Source: Lepas anatifera (Eukaryota; Arthropoda; Thecostraca; Lepadidae). Taken from it: DNA of 64,000 bases. The position numbers and the translations under genes are program-made. Below, one piece after another: positions 12,501 to 23,007 of the stretch. Below the pieces are notes generated by a model. That model made no database searches. It was not told where the DNA came from and saw nothing but the letters and a program-made list of their open reading frames with translations. The stretch is taken from contig JAOTON010001351.1 in NCBI GenBank assembly GCA_034440635.1, positions 1,205,501-1,269,500 of the forward strand, given 5' to 3'. Position 1 is the stretch's first letter; every line of letters begins with the position of its first letter.

Positions 12501-13277
12501 GATGATGTTGCAAGGTGTTTCACTCTACCGTCTGCTGCTTCGGTTTTCACTGCGGAGTTATTCGCCATTCTACGCTGCCTGGACGCTATTCTTTTATCGA
12601 GACAGCTCCGATGTGTTATATTCACTGACTCTCTATCTTCGCTACAGGCCCTCGAGTGTTTCGGAACTAAGTCGTCATCATCATTTTATCTAGATGAAAT
12701 CAGACACAGACTTCACCGAACGCATGTCAAGAAAAAGCAAGTTATACTAGCCTGGGTCCCCAGTCATTCAGGTATCGTTGGAAACGAGCGCGCCGATCTC
12801 GCTGCAAAGCAGGCAGCACAGGGCACCGTACCATCGGGCCTTCGGATCCCTTGCTCTGATTGGTTCCCACATATTCGAAAACACGTGACTAAATTATGGC
12901 AGGACAGGTGGGATACGGACCCAAAGGGTCAGAGGCTTCGGGCCCTGAAACCGCTGATCGGTAAGCGCTTTTCAGGTTCTGCGAGTTCAAGGAGGGAGGA
13001 GGTGATCCTCTCTAGGCTCCGCATTGGCCACACCCACGCAACACATTCATTTTTACTTTGTAGAGATGTCCCGCCGGAGTGTGCTCGCTGTGGGGAGCGC
13101 CTGTCTGTGCGCCACGTTCTTGTGGATTGTCGAGATTTTGAGGTTGAGAGACAGCGATACTTTCACGGGTCCCCTTCACTGGATTCGCTGCTTGGAGAGC
13201 ATCCAACCGTGGACTTCACGGCTATTGCCGCTTTTTTAAAGAGTGTCTCATTTAATGTCATTTACTCACCATCCTAG
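9552..13277 (+). CDS. LINE ORF2: endonuclease, RT and RNase H
   Basis: An intact 1241-residue polyprotein that nicks target DNA and reverse-transcribes the LINE RNA in place. Residues 1-225 are an APE-type endonuclease: QWNCRGL (residues 7-13), LQETKL, LLGDFNAQNAAWG (about 130) and GSDHFPI (about 208). The reverse transcriptase spans about 465-735, with FFDIERAFD, NGTPQGSVLS and the active site LFVDDF (about 669), where Val replaces the usual Ala of FADD. RNase H covers about 965-1090: YTDGSKG, FTAELFAIL, FTDSLSSLQ and WVPSHSGIVGNERADLAAK. A C-terminal knuckle (CARCGERLSVRHVLVDC) follows near 1178-1194. ATG 9552 lies 27 bases past the ORF1 end. All catalytic boxes are present and no internal stop is seen. 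Confidence 0.95.
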   Translation: MTQFLQWNCRGLRSNVSDLQSLLSAYNPSVVCLQETKLRPGGKFSVRQYNIFRKDVFSTTIAYGGVMLAVHTSIPCHQITLRSTLQAVAARADLGFMKLTVCSICLPPGGNTDINNLNSLVDQLPTPYMLLGDFNAQNAAWGVAGGRTCARGRTLERFLHLNSLCLLNTGRPTHVSLPSGNHSAIDLSICTPSLLAQLRWKSLDDPHGSDHFPIIISQTRTSVCRTNLPRWNTRRADWTGFESACGLVNLSSATSATQSVRDFNNMILEAAATFIPMTSGKLRRTPVPWWSHECKQAILSRKRAFRVLRRSTTTTTLIAFKRARALARRIVLNAKRRWWLEYVCTVNRFTPTTQVWTRVKQLQGRSQSTSTPVLDDNGIKITDTKEVSNRMAAAFSMRCSSHVQDDSFRRLRGRAEQTNVNFGHNHSASYNVPFTMRELKGALRSVRPVSPGPDTIRNEMLSHLPDSSLASLLHIFNHIWVKHDFPEQWRDAVVVPILKPGKEGSSPGDYRPISLTSCVCKLLEKMVNLRLMSFLETNNLLSNIQCGFRRGRSTIDHLLALDLSIRKGFSRKQHTIAVFFDIERAFDLTWRHGILQKVFDLGVRGHLGWFLSNFLKNRRFRYRVGTSESDEYTQENGTPQGSVLSVALFAIAINDIANGIPPNINTALFVDDFTIWVTTSSTLSAVRQLQIALDKLERWSGQNCLKFSMQKTKCIHFCRKRNDCTDPVLTMYKQAIDVVEQTRFLGVIIDRKLTYVPHFKDLRDRCFKALNIFKVLTKLKYGADQKTLLMLYRSLVRSKIEYGSIAYDAATESSKRMLDTVHYHAIRIIIGAFRTSPTSSMLVEASEMPLDLRRRMHGMQYALKLFQFPNHPTFRKLFSHEQRRQIEHSPQYARHADYRIASWLDDAQVNLEQVELFQAPSIEPWMVAEPTVDTSLVSKTRYLTPVASQQVFLEHCQTSYPNHRLFYTDGSKGQDGVGCAFVSDDVARCFTLPSAASVFTAELFAILRCLDAILLSRQLRCVIFTDSLSSLQALECFGTKSSSSFYLDEIRHRLHRTHVKKKQVILAWVPSHSGIVGNERADLAAKQAAQGTVPSGLRIPCSDWFPHIRKHVTKLWQDRWDTDPKGQRLRALKPLIGKRFSGSASSRREEVILSRLRIGHTHATHSFLLCRDVPPECARCGERLSVRHVLVDCRDFEVERQRYFHGSPSLDSLLGEHPTVDFTAIAAFLKSVSFNVIYSPS

Positions 13278-13455
13278 GACGTAATCACCTGTCTTTTCAC
13301 TTTGACTTGTTGAAGCACGTGCGGTGTATTTACATTTTACCCTTGACACACCTTAAGCCCCTGAGATGTTGAAACTCTTTTATACATATCTTGTCTAGCG
13401 TTATGGGCGCCACATGACCCTTGTTGTCGGCGCGCCCTAAAACACCAAATGATGA

Positions 13456-13878
13456 TGATGCGGGGGGCACATACTCCCTTTGCCCCTGGATCTGCCTATG
13501 GGGCACATGCCCACTTTGCTGTCCCCTTGGATCCGCCTATGGCTGTATTCCTTTTAGCCCGGGAAACTGACATCTTGAAATAATTCGGTAGATATACGCC
13601 TTTATTCGTTTCAAGCTGTCTGAAATTCCAGTTTGAATGTACGATGGAAAATGCGTTTCCAAACATAAGCGTCGCCACCGGCAAAAAAGTGGGGGGTTGC
13701 AGCAAACTTTAACCTGATCCTGGCTACAAACTTTGCTCCTTGGGACCAAAAACTCCACGAATTTGGGCTCCTCACTGCCTTCTGCAGCGGCTGGTTATAA
13801 GCCACTGCCACATACCAGGCATAAAACACGTATAATTCACCGCTTACCATGCTATTCCCGGGCCCACTTACGTTGTTT
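13456..13878. other. Transposon ends and unassigned sequence
   Basis: Just after the LINE tail, two similar half-termini ending GGATCTGCCTATGG (about 13486) and GGATCCGCCTATGG (about 13530) resemble hAT-like ends. The remainder shows no convincing coding pattern. Confidence 0.35.
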
Positions 13879-13907
13879 ACCTTTCGGAGTCCCTCTTTCG
13901 CGGCCAT
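13872..13907 (-). CDS. Candidate first exon with YY1-like start
   Basis: On the minus strand CCAAGATGGCCGC surrounds an ATG at 13907. This is the arrangement of many housekeeping start sites, where a YY1 motif overlaps the initiator codon. The frame encodes MAAKEGLRKVNN and meets a consensus donor, AAC/GTAAGT, at 13872/13871. No downstream exon was identified on the minus strand, so this may be a promoter remnant, a retroposed 5' end or chance. Confidence 0.25.
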
Positions 13908-13994
13908 CTTGGATGGCACACTAGCGCCACTGGTGAGCGTGACCGGGGTCAATACACACCGCCAGCTCGGGACCTGGCGACAATCAGTTGACAA

Positions 13995-14790
13995 TAAAAT
14001 TTACTGAAACTCTTTTTGTGTCTACAAAATAGGATAAATAAATGCAATAAAATATTATATTTACCGGTAACTTCCTCAGTAGATATATATATATTGATGA
14101 AAACTTTCTGGCTCTGCAGCCACCCTATGCTTTTCCAGCAGTCAGCTATCCTGTGCCAGCTGTAAAAATTGCTGTCATTGGCCATGGCTGAGCCAAGATT
14201 ACTTTACTTTCAAGGTTGATCCACGAGGAATACTTTGTCGCCAACGTGACGTCACACAATTTGGCACCAATATGGTAGCAGTAGCTGTTGCATAAGCGGC
14301 GCGTTTAGTTCAATAATCGAAAACAACAAACAAAACTGAACTGACGGGGGTTTAGACACTTGCGGCTGGCTAGGAAGGGATTATCATTAATATGTATTCT
14401 TTTTTCATGCCGGGACGAGCTAGGACGTGAGCAGTGTGCAAAATAAGGGTTTCTGCCGATGTTTCGTCTAACGTGAAGTGCTCGCTTAGACCGATTGAGG
14501 TTGCGTTAGTTTTTTTACAAACCAATCGGTCCCTGATGCAGCGAGAACATTTAAAATGAAGATTTAAAACGAAAGAATATATATGTCTACGGCCACCACA
14601 TGCTGATATTTGTATATTTCCGTCGAGCGCATGATTATTTTTCAACACCAGTTGGATCTTATAACTCGGGCTGCTTTGCTTCTTTCCATTACTTTGGCTT
14701 TGCCGCATTGTTGTTGTGGCTAGGTGATATGGTACCAATATGGTATCAAGGTATCGAAAAGTAGCCTTTGCCACGGGAGGGGGAGCCATC
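13995..14790. other. Unassigned sequence with a CRE-like site
   Basis: No supported gene; the 139-codon minus-strand frame at 14370-14789 shows no recognisable motif. The stretch CTTTGTCGCCAACGTGACGTCAC near 14236 nearly recurs near 16758, on the far side of the AGGTCA-rich insertion. This suggests a related repeat on both sides. Confidence 0.35.
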
Positions 14791-15323
14791 TAACCCGCGC
14801 CCCATCGGGGTCCGGCGCCACTTTCGCCTCACCAGGGGCATCGATGCCCCTCTAAATCTGACAATATGTTGGTTAGCACAAATCTGCAAAGTGCATTAGA
14901 AAGCTGTCGTGAATTCAGTAAGAAATCACTTGATATGTTTAAGCGCTCAGATCAATTTTTGACCTCCAGAGGTCAAGTTAGGTCAAGATAGGCTATTTTC
15001 ACTCAAATATCCAATGCTTAAGCAATCTGGGCTTAGTTCTTATGCCATTAGAGCTATTGAGATTTGGTTAATTAGATTTGATAGGAAAATGCTAGGACCT
15101 TTTCCTTTATATGGAACGTAATGACCTCCCACCAGTGGTTTGACCTCCAGAGGTCACCTCGTGACCTAATTTGTCCTGAGGTCAGGGAAGGTCAGAAAGT
15201 GACCTTGCCGTATATCAAATGGAAGCTAGTGACGAGACTTACACGATTATTAACACTTAAACCAACACAGAAAAGAACCAACAACCCTATAGGTTAAACC
15301 AACAAGAAAAACAAGTAAAAACT

Positions 15324-15381
15324 TTTAGACCCCTTCCTGTTTCACCCATCGTACATAGGTGAAACAGGAAGGGGCCTAAAA
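15324..15381. repeat. Fold-back at the 5' side of the Penelope fragment
   Basis: Perfect 17-bp arms CCCCTTCCTGTTTCACC (15330-15346) and GGTGAAACAGGAAGGGG (15358-15374) around an 11-base loop, extending to about 24 bp with one mismatch. The right arm is part of the coding sequence (GETGRG), so the left arm is an inverted duplicate of it. Such a structure is expected from template switching or snap-back during truncated retrotransposition. Confidence 0.75.
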
Positions 15382-15623
15382 CAAGATTAAAGGAACATAG
15401 AAGAAACCTTCGAAACAACTCAGAATTCAGTGCATTTGTCATACATTCCATGAAAACAAATCATCTACCAAACTGGGATAGAGCTAGAATTATAGCAGTT
15501 TGTAAAAACAAAGATAATAGGAGAGCTACAGAAGCAGCACATATAGCTAAAAATGACACTTTTAACCTTAGGCCAGGCTTCATGAAATGGGCAAAATCTG
15601 CAGCTGCATTAGGAGTTGGTTGA
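15355..15623 (+). pseudogene. GIY-YIG endonuclease C-terminus, Penelope type
   Basis: A frame from 15384 to TGA 15621-15623 encodes 79 residues: RLKEHRRNLRNN, then SAFVIHSMKTNHLPNWDRAR and the C-terminal ALGVG. Just upstream in another frame is IGETGRGLK, so one base appears lost near 15380. The pattern G-x-T-G-R-x-L-x-x-R-x-x-E-H followed by H..NW..ARII is characteristic of the GIY-YIG domain that ends Penelope-like polyproteins, where it cuts target DNA. The reverse transcriptase is absent, so this is a 5'-truncated dead copy. Confidence 0.75.
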
Positions 15624-16555
15624 GCAGAGAGAGAAATAATAATAGTTTATATAATAATAACAAAAACAATAATGATGATAAAATAAAAATAGAACATTAT
15701 TTATAACAGTGATAAGTCTAGAATGTCTCGAACATTGCTTGTATACATTATAGAATAATTCAAGAAGCAATATTGGAATAACCTAAAAAAACGGTACCTT
15801 TATAGTTCTGTCGCACGATAATTTTGCACAAAAATCCAAACGATGAAACTGCTGCATGTCTTGATGACGGGTTCCTTATCCCTCCTACCATAGATGCTGA
15901 AGAAGACCATTTTTGTCGAAACGCGTTAATCTGCCTGCTGTGTTGGTTTAAGTGTTAATATCTGTCAACCACTGTTATACATACACGATTATATTTGCTT
16001 CAGCGCTCTAGCTAAACTAGGTCAGAAGTTATCGTCAAAATACTGTTTGACCCCTGGTGACCTTTGATGACCTCGGAGAGGTCAAAGGGAAAAATATTGC
16101 CGCCGGAATCCGTGAAAGAGTGTCTTAGGAAGGCATTTCTGAGCAAGCCGAGCATTTGCAACCGTTTTTGTGACTTTTAGATCATAAGACAGCTTTTTCC
16201 CATGCCTTTTCAATGGGAGAGCTCACCTCATGACTTGACCTCAGGTCGTGAAATCGAAAAATCCCGGATATACATCTTGTAGGCCCTGGAGGGTTCATTA
16301 AGTGTAGGAAGTTTCAAATCGATCGACTCAGAAATGTAGCGCTTACAGAGCTAGAAAGTTGAAGTGAGGTGACCTTGGTTGACCTCGCCTGGTGACCTGA
16401 CCTTCGGTGACCCGGTGTAGAAAAATTCAGGGATGGTGGGAAAATGATGGGGTGAGAGGTAGAGCCTTCAACCGCGGTCTGCGCCTTGTTGTTTTTCTGC
16501 TATCCCGAAAAAACCTTAGGGGGAACATCGATGGACCTGGTGGGGCGATGGTTAA

Positions 16556-18010
16556 GCGGCTTTGCAGAGCCAACTTTGAATACCATTGTTTTTAAGAAAA
16601 ACTGACAATATCGCCTTCAAATGGTCAATTTCGAAAACAAATTTGATGTAGAATGGTGGAGAAAGAACAATGTTTTCCCTTCGACTCGTGCTGTTCTTGT
16701 GAGAGCCGGCTGAAATCGACAAATTTTAACATGGGACCTATTGAGTGAAGGAAAGCTTTGTCGCCAGCGTGACGTCACAGTAAAGGCGGCTCCTTATTCG
16801 TGGTTGGGGGCTGTGGCTGAGCGGCCCGCTCAGTTTTACCTTTACTCTATTGCCTTGTCCAGGGGGCGGACATGAGATACGTCTCTAGAATTCTGGGGGT
16901 TTTGAAGGTTCCACTTCTGGTTCTAACAGTTTTTTGGCAGCAAAATTTAACATGTAATTCCAATGGGACTGTTTGCAGGGGTTTGGGGCACGGGCCAGTG
17001 GGAAAATGTAAGTGGTGCTTACGGGTATATTTTTATTTTTGGTATGTAAAATTGATCAGGCTATCTTCTGGGTGCAGCTTTTGGTCTCTAAAGCGCTTTT
17101 ATAACAAGGAAAATCTACGATGAACTTCATGCTAATTCCTTCAGAATTCTGTTTCAAACGTTTCAGTTACCCAATCAAAACGCTGCATTCTACCTTATGC
17201 TAGAAAAATCAAAGTTATTTTGAACAAAACCCTTCAAAATACTGCCATATCCTCAAGGTGCTGCCAAATCAGGCAGTCAGCTGGCTGTCATGTCCGAACC
17301 GTATCTATAGGAACCGTGGCCTTGTCATCATCGCAATTTGGAGAGGGGTGGTTGTATGATGTATATTTTTCAGTTTGTCAGTTTCACAGTTTGAGAAATT
17401 ACTAGGACGATGTGAGAGATAGAACTGATATTTATTTTCCGGGTACAGACAGACAGTATTTATTATCTACAATGACCTCAAACAACGACAAATCAAGATA
17501 GTGATTTGAAATAAGCAGTGAATTGAGAAACTTTTAGCTGCTTTTTTACCTACTTCAAGCTTATGTGCAAAGTAAGATTTTTTGGTACCATCTATCAGAT
17601 GCTGTTATTACTGGGTTTTTATGTTTCAGTCAAACAAAGGAAGAAAATAGAAAATAAAGATGTGGTTTTCTAAGAGTGAATTACCTATTGTATCAGAATG
17701 AGCCTAGGATTTTGTATGGAGTGTACCATCAAAGTTAGAAAAGTCTGATTTTGTGCCAGATCAGAGATTTTCTGTACAATTTTGCATGTTATTGCAAAGA
17801 TCAAACAGAAAGTAACTAACAAATGTGTGGTTTTGAAACTGTATTTTACATAAGTCATGTTTATTAACAATTTTTTTCTTTTAAAATCATAGAATGGCAA
17901 GACACAGGATAAATTAAGACATGCACTAATACATGGCAGGTAAAATAAAATACAAGTGACAGTTCAGCCCTCGCTCAATTGATCCTGGCCTGGGTCTAGT
18001 GAAGATATGA
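16556..18010. other. Unassigned unique sequence
   Basis: No gene, repeat or transposon was recognised; AT-rich toward 17500-17940. Short frames on both strands lack motifs. The CRE-like TGACGTCAC at about 16769 is the only notable site. Confidence 0.4.
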
Positions 18011-18018
18011 AAATAATG

Positions 18019-20390
18019 GGTATTGGCGTAGCAAGCGTCACAGGAACATGCCAGATCGTCGCCTTGGGAAATAGGGACAGTACCCTTGGGAAATGGGGAC
18101 GCTAACCTTGGGAAATCGAAAATCACGGGAGTGGTAGCTGGGGCAGGGGAGATTGGCACAGAGGCATGCTCACAGAGCTGGAGAAAGGGAGCGGGGCACA
18201 GAGGCGTATTTAGGTAGCTTGGAAAGGGGGAGGGGGCAAGGCACAGAGGCGTGTTCAGGTATTTGGGGAAGGGGAAGACAGAGGCGTGATCAGGTAGCGG
18301 GAAAGGGGAGCAAGGCACAGAGGCGTGTTCGGATAGCTGGGGAAGGGGAGCAAGGCACAGAGGCGTGCTCAGGTAGCTGGGGAAGAGAGGCAAGGCACAT
18401 AGGTGTGCTCAGGTAGCTGGGAAAGGGGAGCAAGGCACAGAGGCATGGTCAGATAGCTGGGAAGAGGGGCAAGGTGCAGAGGCGTGTTCAGGTAGCTGGG
18501 AAAGGGGAACAAGCCACAGAGGCGTGGTCAGATAGCTGGGAAGAGGGGCAAGGCGCAGAGGCATGTTCAGGTAGCTGGGAAAGGGGAACAAGGCACAGAG
18601 GCGTGTTCAGGTAGCTGGGGAAGGGGAGCAGGGCACAGAGTCGTGCACAGGTAGCTGGGGAAGGGAGCAGGGTATGGAGGCACATTCAGGTAGCTGAAGG
18701 GAGAGCAGGGCACATGAGAGTGTTCAGGCTAATGGAGAAGGAGTAGGGCACAGATGCGTGCTCAGGTAGCTGGGAAAGGGAAGCAAGGCACAGAGGCATG
18801 TTAAAGCAGCTGGGGAAGGAAAAGCAAGGCACAGAAGCGTGTTCAGGCTAATGGAGAAGAAGGATCAGGGCACAGAGGCGTGTGCAGGTAGCTGGGGAAG
18901 GGAGCAGAGTACAGAGGCGTGTTCAGATAGCTGAGGAATAGGAGCATAGCACAGAGATGTGCTCAGGCTGGTGGGTAAAGGGGAGCAGGGCCTACAGACA
19001 TGTTTAGGCGGCTGAGGAAGGAGGAGCAGGGCACAGAGGCGAGCTCAGACATATGGGGAAGGTGGAGTAGGCTACAGAGGTGTACTCAGGCAGATGGGAA
19101 GTGCTATATTTCCCCACTACCCTGAGCACATCTCTGTGCCGTGCTCCCCTTCCTCAGCTACCTGAACACGTCTCTGTACCCTGTTCCCTTCCCCAGCTAC
19201 GTGTACACGCCTTTGTGCCCTGCTCCCCCTTCCCCAGCTACCTGAATATGCCTCTGTAGCCTGCTCCCTTCCCTAGCTACCTGTACATGCCTCTGTGCCC
19301 TGATCCCCTTCCCCAAATGCCTGAGCACGCCTCTGTACTCTGCTTCCCCCTTCCCAGCTACCTGAACACTCCTGTGTCCTGCTCCTCTATCCCTATACCC
19401 ATGAGCACGCCTCTGTGCCCTGCTCCTTCCCCAGCTGCCTGGACAGGCTTCTGTGCGCTGCTCCTCCTTCCCCATGTGCGGGAGCACCCCTCTGTGCTGC
19501 TCCCCATTCCCCAGCCACTTGAACATGCCTCTGTGGCTTGCTCCCCTTCCCCAGCTACTTGAGCACGACTCTGTGCCCTGCTCCCCTTCCTCAGCAGCCT
19601 GAATACGCCTCTGTGCCCTGCTCCCCCTTCTCCAGCTACCTGGATATGCCTCTGTACCCTGCTCCTTTCCCTAGCTACCTGTACACGCCTCTGTGCCCTG
19701 CTCCCACTTCCTCACATGCCTGGGCATGCCTCTGTGCTCTGCTTCCCCCTTTCCAGCTACCTGAACACACCTGTGTCCCGCCCCTCTATCCCTATACCCC
19801 TGAGCATGCCTCAGTGCCCTACTCCCCCTTCCCCAGCTAGTTGAACATGCCTCTGTGCCTTACTCCCTTTTCCCAGCTACCTGAACACGCCTCTGTACCT
19901 TTCCCTCTTCCCAGCCATCTGAATATGCCTCTGTGCCTTGCACCCCTTTCCCAGCTCCCTAAGCATGCCTCTGTACCTGGCCCCTCTTCTCAGCTATCTG
20001 ACCACGCTTCTGTGCCTTGCTCCCCTTTCCCAGCTGCCTGAGCACGCCTCTGTGCCCTGCCCCTCTTCCCCAGCTACCTGAACATGCCTCTGTGCCTTGC
20101 TCCCCTTTCCCAGCTACCTCAACATGCCTCTGTACCTTTCCCTCTTCCCCAAATACCTGAACACACCTCTGTGCCTTGCCCCCCTTTCCCAGCTACCTGA
20201 ATACGCCTCTGTGCCCTGCTCCCCTTCCCTAGCTCTCTGAAAACGCCTCTGCCATTCTCCTCCTTACCCAGTTACCACTCCCGTGATTTTCCATTTCCTA
20301 AGGTTACCGTCCCCATTTCCCAAGGGTACTGTCCCTATTTCCCAAGGCGACGATCTGGCATGTTCCTGTGACGCTTGCTACGCCAATACC
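18019..20390. mobile_element. Foldback element with minisatellite arms
   Basis: A 2372-bp element flanked by exact 8-bp duplications AAATAATG (18011-18018 and 20391-20398). Its ends are inverted repeats that start GGTATTGGCGTAGCAAGCG and hold about 110 bases of unique sequence with CCTTGGGAAAT motifs. Inside, each arm is a tandem array of an imperfect unit of about 40 bp (AGGCGTGTTCAGGTAGCTGG plus a GGGGAAGG part). The orientation flips near 19090-19105, so the element can fold into a hairpin of more than 1 kb. This is the plan of Drosophila FB elements, whose arms are also tandem repeats. An 8-bp duplication fits hAT- or P-type transposases. No coding region is seen. Confidence 0.9.
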
Positions 20391-20398
20391 AAATAATG

Positions 20399-21130
20399 AA
20401 CTACTTGTTATTACCAAATATAAATATGAAATCCTTCATAATTCATTTTGAAATTTTCTTAAATGTCAGCCATGTGCTCACATATGTTAAAAAATATTTA
20501 AGCTGCTCAACTCTCTCACGGGTGGGAGACTGACTCCGATTGTGGCTGAACTCAACTGGTTGAGCAGTTAGATTGACTGACTCAACCCATATCTGGAAGT
20601 GAGTCAACTCAACTCTGACTCAAGCAAGACTTCAGCTGACTCTGGGTTAACTCTGACTCAGAGTTGCAACTCAACAAGTCTGGCTACTGGGGCGGCTCAG
20701 TTGATTGATTTAGTGTGGTTTGTGGATAGGAGGCCCTGTTATTGGACTTGTCAATTGCTTTGTAAATCAATCCTGTTAGTTCTTGACTGGACTGTGCTAG
20801 GTGATCAATACTAATGTTAAGGCTTCAGCACAATACATGTCAGTTAGTATTTTTGAATCTTTTCCTTTGGCTCATAACAATATTTTCCAATTGTGTGTCA
20901 TGTTAATTTAGGAAAATATAAGGCTGGTAATCATCTGGTAGATGTCTGTGCTCTCTGGCCTTTGATCACCCTTCTGTACAATACATCCCCTCCATAGCAT
21001 TGTGAGCATGCCTCTGTACAATACATCCCCTTGCCAGCAGTCTCCTTGGCACACCTTAGCTAACTTCACCCCCTTCCTGGATGTCTGAGCACACCTCTGT
21101 TCAATAGATCCCCTTACCATCTTCCTCCTG
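20399..21130. other. Unassigned sequence with degenerate repeats
   Basis: At 20540-20660 there are ACTCAACTCAACTCTGACTC-type repeats like those at the ends of the hAT element at 54562-57478, perhaps a solo end. At 20955-21135 GAGCATGCCTCTGTACAATA and similar units resemble decayed copies of the foldback arm unit lying outside that element. No gene is supported. Confidence 0.4.
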
Positions 21131-22700
21131 GGCCCACCTTTGCTCCTGGAATGAGGATTTATTCCAGCTTTATTTAACTCGATGATATACCACTCATATC
21201 TGCCCGAGGAATTAGTACTTTCTCTCATCATACCTTTGGTCAAGGACAAATCAGGAGCTTTAGATGACACATCAAACTATAGGGCAATATCGCTTTCTAC
21301 AAGCATATCAAAGCTTCTCGAGATGATTTTGGTGGAAAGAATGCAACCCTACCTAGAAACAAACGATGCACAGTTTGGATTTAAGACCGGACACTCAACC
21401 ACATGCAGCCTATATTTTGAAAGAGGTCACCCATTACTTCACGCGTGGTAGCCCAGTTTATGCATGTTTTTGGACGCCAGCAAGGCCTTTGATCGGGTTT
21501 GCCACTCAAAACTCTTCCGTATTCTAGCAGATAGAGGGGTGCCAATATCCTACCTCAAACTGCTACTTTACTGGTATAGGTCACAAAAATGAGTGTTAAG
21601 TGGGCTAACGAAGATCAGACTCTTTTCAGGTAGAAAATGGTGTGAAGCAGGGTGGGAATTTATCACCATTGCTCTTCACAGTCTACATTGATGAACTGTT
21701 TGGTAAACTGCAGAGGCATAGCGCTGGATGTCGTATTGGAATGAGCTCAGTCAATGCACTAGCCTACGCTGACGATATCGTACTGCTAGCTCCTTCCAGG
21801 TCTGGACTTCAGTTATTAGTGCACGAATGCGAGCTCTTTGCCGACGCAATGGACATAAAATTCAATGCGAAAAAGACTGTGTGTATGGTATTCAGCCCCA
21901 GCAGACCTTACAGTTCTGGCCACCTGCTTCGCTCAAACCCACCTAGTGTAAAACTGAAGGGGGTTAATCTGAATTGGGTTGATAGATTTAAATATTTGGG
22001 ACATGTGATTGAAAATGATTTGAGCTGTAGTGCTGACATGAGACGGATAAAACGTTCAGTTTATTACAGTGTTAACATGCTGAAGACTACTGTAGGGTAC
22101 GCTGATCGACATATCTTAGTAAGACTATTTCAAACGTACTGTTCAAACTTTTATGGTTGTGAGCTTTGGGCGACAAGGAGTGGTAGAGCTCTTCGGGAGT
22201 TAAGTTTAGCGTATCATTCTAGCATTAAGAGGCTTGTTAAGGTTCCCAAATGTTCAAGAAATCATCCGTTGTGCCATGAATTAAAACTTCTGACTTGCCA
22301 AATGCACATTGAATACAGACAACTCTTATTTATTAGAAGACTTCAATTCAGCAACAATAATATCATCCGGAGCCTACAAAATAGTGATGTTGTTGCACTG
22401 GACTGCTTCACATCAACCACCTAAAGATAAGAGAAAATATGGAATATTAGGCATGGATTTGAGCAGGACGTCAAAGCAACACATTTATAATGTATTTTGG
22501 TCTTACCTCCAGCGCATGACTGAAAATGTTATTTAGCTGCTTCAGCTTGGTCTCATGATTAGTCAACGATATCTATGTGACATGTGACCATAAGTGTATA
22601 TTTATGAAGAATGCGTGAATGTTTGTGTACTGCGTGTTTCTCTATTATGCGCTGCACCTGTATATGTACCCAAGTGGTATGAAATAAATGGCTTATTATT
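21130..22700 (+). pseudogene. CR1/L2-type LINE reverse transcriptase, decayed
   Basis: A 5'-truncated non-LTR element. The first piece (21182-21451) has the RT start: PLVKDKSG, NYRAISL and FGFKTGHSTT. After a frameshift at about 21420, FLDASKAFDRVCHSKLF is readable to a stop near 21590. The last piece (21642-22424) contains KQGGNLSPLLF, the active site ALAYADDIVLLAPS and the long C-terminal thumb region. At least two frame disruptions make it inactive. The 3' end is not sharply defined; an AATAAATGGCTTATTATTAT stretch near 22682 may be the tail. It lies just upstream of the first exon of the DUF1647-like gene. Confidence 0.8.
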
Positions 22701-22989
22701 ATATCGCCTTGTTTGGAACAAAAGTTGGGATATTTCTTGCTATTCCTGGCTCTTGGGACATGTTGGCAATAACAGGTTTTTGTATACTTATTTTCTGTTA
22801 TTTATATATTCAAGGTGATCTTATTGCTAGCTTTTCTTAAAAGATGAGTGATGACCATCACTGATGAGTCAGGGTTCAGGTACATCGGTCCCACACAATC
22901 AATGCAGCCACCGTTGATACTTGTGGCTAAGACCGCCGTGTGATGCAGGAGATGGGCGTTTGGCCTGTTGGGGCCTGAGATGCGTCTGC
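22701..22989. promoter_or_regulatory. Presumed upstream region of the DUF1647-like gene
   Basis: About 290 bases between the decayed LINE and the first candidate ATG (22990). A promoter or 5' UTR is expected here because exon 1 follows, but no TATA box or initiator could be singled out. Placement by position only. Confidence 0.25.
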
Positions 22990-23007
22990 ATGCCTGCACT
23001 GGACACA

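Larger units (their letters stand above)
5523..13455 (+). mobile_element. I-clade LINE, near full length
   Basis: A non-LTR retrotransposon. The 5' UTR runs from about 5523, where homology to the second copy at 28913 begins, to 7889, and is split by the nested element at 6198-7443. ORF1 (gag) and ORF2 (endonuclease, reverse transcriptase, RNase H) follow, then a short 3' UTR ending in an ATGATGATG tail near 13455. The RNase H domain plus C-terminal CCHC places it in the I-type group rather than Jockey. ORF2 is open throughout and ORF1 is frameshifted, so insertion was probably recent. No target duplication could be identified. Confidence 0.9.
15251..15981 (+). mobile_element. Penelope-like fragment with target duplication
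   Basis: A 731-bp insertion in AGGTCA copy A. An 11-base duplication TACACGATTAT flanks it at 15240-15250 and 15982-15992. Its ends are inverted: TAACACTTAAACCAACACAG at the left is complemented by CTGTGTTGGTTTAAGTGTTA at about 15940-15959. It carries the C-terminal GIY-YIG region of a Penelope-like element and a 5' fold-back at 15324-15381. Comparison with copy E, which lacks this segment near 55285, supports the insertion. Confidence 0.8.
14794..16551. mobile_element. AGGTCA-rich TTAA element, copy A
   Basis: A member of the dispersed family described in the findings. It starts AACCCGCGCCCCATCGGGG after CTAA (14790-14793) and ends GGTGGGGCGATGG before TTAA (16552-16555). It aligns end to end with copy E at about 54835-55856, once the nested insertion at 15251-15981 is set aside. 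It has no coding capacity. It contains many AGGTCA/TGACCT half-sites, for example TGACCTCCAGAGGTCA near 14961. Confidence 0.8.

Noticed and set aside
14370..14789. Minus-strand frame of 139 codons as a gene
   Set aside because: No motif, no splice or promoter context, and its start overlaps the edge of the AGGTCA element.
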